From Apostichopus japonicus (Eukaryota; Echinodermata; Holothuroidea; Aspidochirotida; Stichopodidae): a stretch of DNA of 64,000 nt. Of this stretch, positions 61,501 through 64,000 are shown piece by piece. Where the stretch lies: positions 12,002,376 to 12,066,375 of the forward strand of contig NC_092567.1 of NCBI RefSeq assembly GCF_037975245.1. Reading direction: 5' to 3'. Within the stretch, counting starts at the first letter, position 1. Each line of letters opens with the position of its first letter. Under the pieces are notes generated by a model. That model was not told the origin of the DNA and made no database searches. It saw nothing but the letters and a program-made list of their open reading frames with translations. The translations under genes were made by a program, and so were the position numbers.

Positions 61501-62558
61501 TATCCAGGTCGTAAATATGGCCACGGTTCATTGAGTTTTGTTGCTGAGAAGGCAAAAAAGAAGCAGTTATTCACTCGTTGAAATGAATTCATTGCGTCAT
61601 AATTTGCGATGTTTTAATGAATCATGGTGATATGCTGATTAAAACAGAACATCAGTAAATTGTGATAGTAACATGCATGGTCGACAAGTAAAAAGAAAAA
61701 GAAAGGAAAATAAAACAGAAAAGAAACCGAAGGAGAGGTGTTGTGTTCCTGGGAATACAGTTAGTAGAGATCTGTGGGTTATTGTATTCCGTCGGTCGCA
61801 CATCCGGGGTTTTACTCCCGTCAAATCGCAGCGAATAGAGTGAAAACATGTAAACTAAGTGTCTAAATACCGCGAGTCTACGCTTTCAGAACGCCTAAAG
61901 AGAAAGATGAATACTCTACGCATAGACCTCTATATATGCATAAGAATGCAAGATAAAGTTGTACACAATTCGTGACGGGTGGGCTAGGTGTTTCAGCGTT
62001 TACATAACGCGTTGCCAATTTTTCAAAAATGTTGTTTGCTCTCAATAAATCAACGATTATGTAAGACATGATCGAAATTTTGAACTGTTGAAGAACCATA
62101 AACCCGAATTTTGCATACCTAATTTAAATAAGTCACTATCTTCTCTCAACTTTGTTGACCGATTTCGTATGTATACACACGCTCAGTTATCTCAACACTA
62201 CACATTGTTTTAACCCCAGCCACATGACGTAATACACATTATACAGGACAACAAATTCGGCGATACATAGTTTTATAGTTTTATAGATAAATGTTATCAA
62301 TAAAACCAAGGTGACGAGTGTTTGACCTGTAAATTATGCAAGTTTGAACACTTCACTGTTCATCAATCTGACTTCAAGCATTATCGTTGTTTTGGTTTCG
62401 ATGATAATCGTAACGTATGCATTCATGCAGACGGAGAGTGTGTGTGCGTGTATGCGTGTGTGTGTGTTTGTATTATCGGACCTCCAAGGACGATGACTTG
62501 ACTACACACCTTTTGTCTGAGGACGTACATGCGTGTACGTGTGTGTGTGACGCCTCGC
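58566..62558. other. No recognisable gene; AT-rich intron-like DNA
   Basis: No further LRR exon was seen. C-rich patches lie at 59.70-59.75, 59.88-59.93 and 60.22-60.25 kb, and a TG-rich microsatellite at about 62437-62470. Confidence 0.5.
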
Positions 62559-62840
62559 TTGTAAACACGATATCTCAAGTAGGGAAGCTTGGACCAATCT
62601 AAAATTTGGTGTATATAGGTACCACATTGAGTAGAAGAACCCTATTGTTTTGTGGGGAGGTCATTTGGGGTCACAAGGGCCAAATACTGAAAATCTTGTA
62701 AACACGATATCTCAAGGAGGTAAACTTGGACCAATCTCACATTTCGTGAATAGGAGGACCACATTGAGGAGCATCAGCCTATGTTTGTTTGTGGAGATCA
62801 AAGGTCATTTGGGGTCACCGGGGTCAAATTTTGGAAACCT
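62559..62840 (+). repeat. ~137-bp tandem repeat carrying AGGTCA direct repeats
   Basis: Two close copies start at 62559 and 62696 (cttgtaaacacgatatctca, then cttggaccaatct, accacattgag). Each contains aggtca-tttg-gggtca, at 62658-62673 and 62802-62817. Confidence 0.85.
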
Positions 62841-63439
62841 TGTTTTATAAGCTACCGTATCTCTCACCAACCAGCCTATCAGATAACGTGCTCGTTACGC
62901 CTCATACGAATATGAGGCTATTGGCAATTGCTAATGAGCTTATGGGCATCCGTAGAATGTAATCTGAAAATACGAACATATTTGCATTGGCTTCAACGTG
63001 CCGCTCGGAAGCCTTATTTTGCGTGCAGAAAGGTGTATTTTGTAATACAGCGGTTCTGTTGGACGTTTTCGTCTATTTATTTCAGGTTTGATGTAGTTTC
63101 GTTGTGACCTTCGTAGGTATTTTACAGATGTTGTATTTTTAATTGTTTGAGACACTACAGTAGGCCTACCTGCTTATTTAAGATTCTACGTCATGTTTTA
63201 CTTTGTTCAACACTTACTTTTGGTGTAAAAAGGTTTTAATTTCGTAGTGAAAACAATTATAACTTTCTAATGTGCAATTACGTAGCGCTTTGCATCTGCC
63301 TAACTGCCTAACCTTTGTTCATAGAAAGTATTGATGTTGCAGATCTGTACTTTGGAGACTTGACCAACAATCATAGGCCTAGTGGTGAGTGGAATTTGGC
63401 GAGTAGATTTTTAGTCACGGTCGCCAAATAGCGATTACT

Positions 63440-63710
63440 TTCAAAAATAATTGTCGAGGCCTGAAAACCTTCACAACCAGATTTCTCAGGGTAGAAATCA
63501 TGGATACTTTTCATACATGGTATATGGATTTGCCATATTGAGTACAAGAATCCTAAATGCTTGTGAGGTCAAATCTCCTATATGTCACCAGAGGTCAAAC
63601 TCTGAAAAACCTTTTACATGATATGTAACGATGGAAATCGCGGTACCTCTAATAATTGGTGTGTGGATTCATTACATCGAGTAAAAGACCCCTAATGTTT
63701 TGGAGGTGTG
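63440..63710 (+). repeat. Diverged copies of the same repeat
   Basis: Related text recurs: gccatattgagtacaagaat, tgtgaggtcaaatctcc, accagaggtcaaactctgaa, cattacatcgagtaaaagac. The two-half-site arrangement is no longer intact. Confidence 0.6.
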
Positions 63711-64000
63711 TATATAGCCACGTACAGTAGACTGACCTGTGTTAGCATGCATAGTGTTATTGTAACAGCTAGTTCTGGTTATACTAACAAGCAGAAGTCT
63801 ACTGCATTGAATTCATCGAAACCTCAATGCATTTTGCATTCTGGTTATCTTTAGAAAGGAGGGGTGGGGTGGGCTTCAAATATGACTTGCGTCCGTTGGG
63901 AGGAGTTTAAACGGGGAGAACCCTTTTATTAAAATATAACCTTTAATAAATAGTTTTTAATGCTGCAGCGTTATAAATTATTAGTTCAACAATTATTTCC
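63711..64000. other. No recognisable gene
   Basis: Nothing supported before the window ends. Confidence 0.45.

Overview
This looks like nuclear DNA from a marine invertebrate deuterostome, most likely an echinoderm and possibly a sea cucumber. The sequence is AT-rich and dominated by introns, intergenic DNA and repeats. Coding sequence occurs as short exons with canonical splice sites. The one strong gene is a NACHT-domain NLR-type immune receptor, a class greatly expanded in echinoderms. Short AGGCCTA-type motifs near possible promoters (about 13.1-13.4 kb and 50.2 kb) also fit. The species call is inference. There is no sign of bacterial operons, CRISPR arrays or phage.

Layout. 0-7 kb has no recognisable gene; it holds a 59-bp minisatellite (3.4-4.7 kb) and a pyrimidine-strand satellite (6.6-7.1 kb). 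7.5-11.3 kb is a tandem array of roughly 0.68-kb units split by a 1,923-bp DNA transposon with clean terminal inverted repeats and a 5-bp target duplication; the intact array copies show the empty site. A palindromic MITE lies beside it. 12-22 kb holds two members of a GGTTCT-rich MITE family. It also holds a decayed host gene in pieces: a C2H2 zinc-finger portion and SAMD3-like C-terminal exons with stops and a frameshift, with a non-LTR reverse-transcriptase relic between them. 22.2-23.5 kb is a 180-bp satellite in which two monomer types alternate. 24.4-26.3 kb holds two hAT-like elements.

27.5 kb carries a minus-strand exon of a widespread but unnamed domain. 29.4-32.1 kb carries the NLR gene: a possible membrane-span exon, a short linker exon and a 1.5-kb NACHT exon whose phases join correctly (the last two). 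Its leucine-rich repeats are not adjacent. A single LRR exon in a compatible phase lies 26 kb downstream at 58.4 kb. 36.7 kb holds the first exon of a THAP-domain protein, about 0.8 kb from an NRF1-like palindrome. 42.6-49.8 kb contains several minus-strand exons with good splice sites; two of them resemble parts of the planar-polarity effector Fuzzy/Inturned family. 50.9-54.4 kb is a cluster of hAT-type MITEs sharing a 100-bp core that recurs at least eight times in the window. 54.5-64 kb is mostly AT-rich non-coding DNA, with the LRR exon and a tandem repeat carrying nuclear-receptor-like direct repeats.

Gene models were made by eye from splice signals and reading frames; exon ends are good to a few bases where stated, and protein names rest on remembered family features, not searches.
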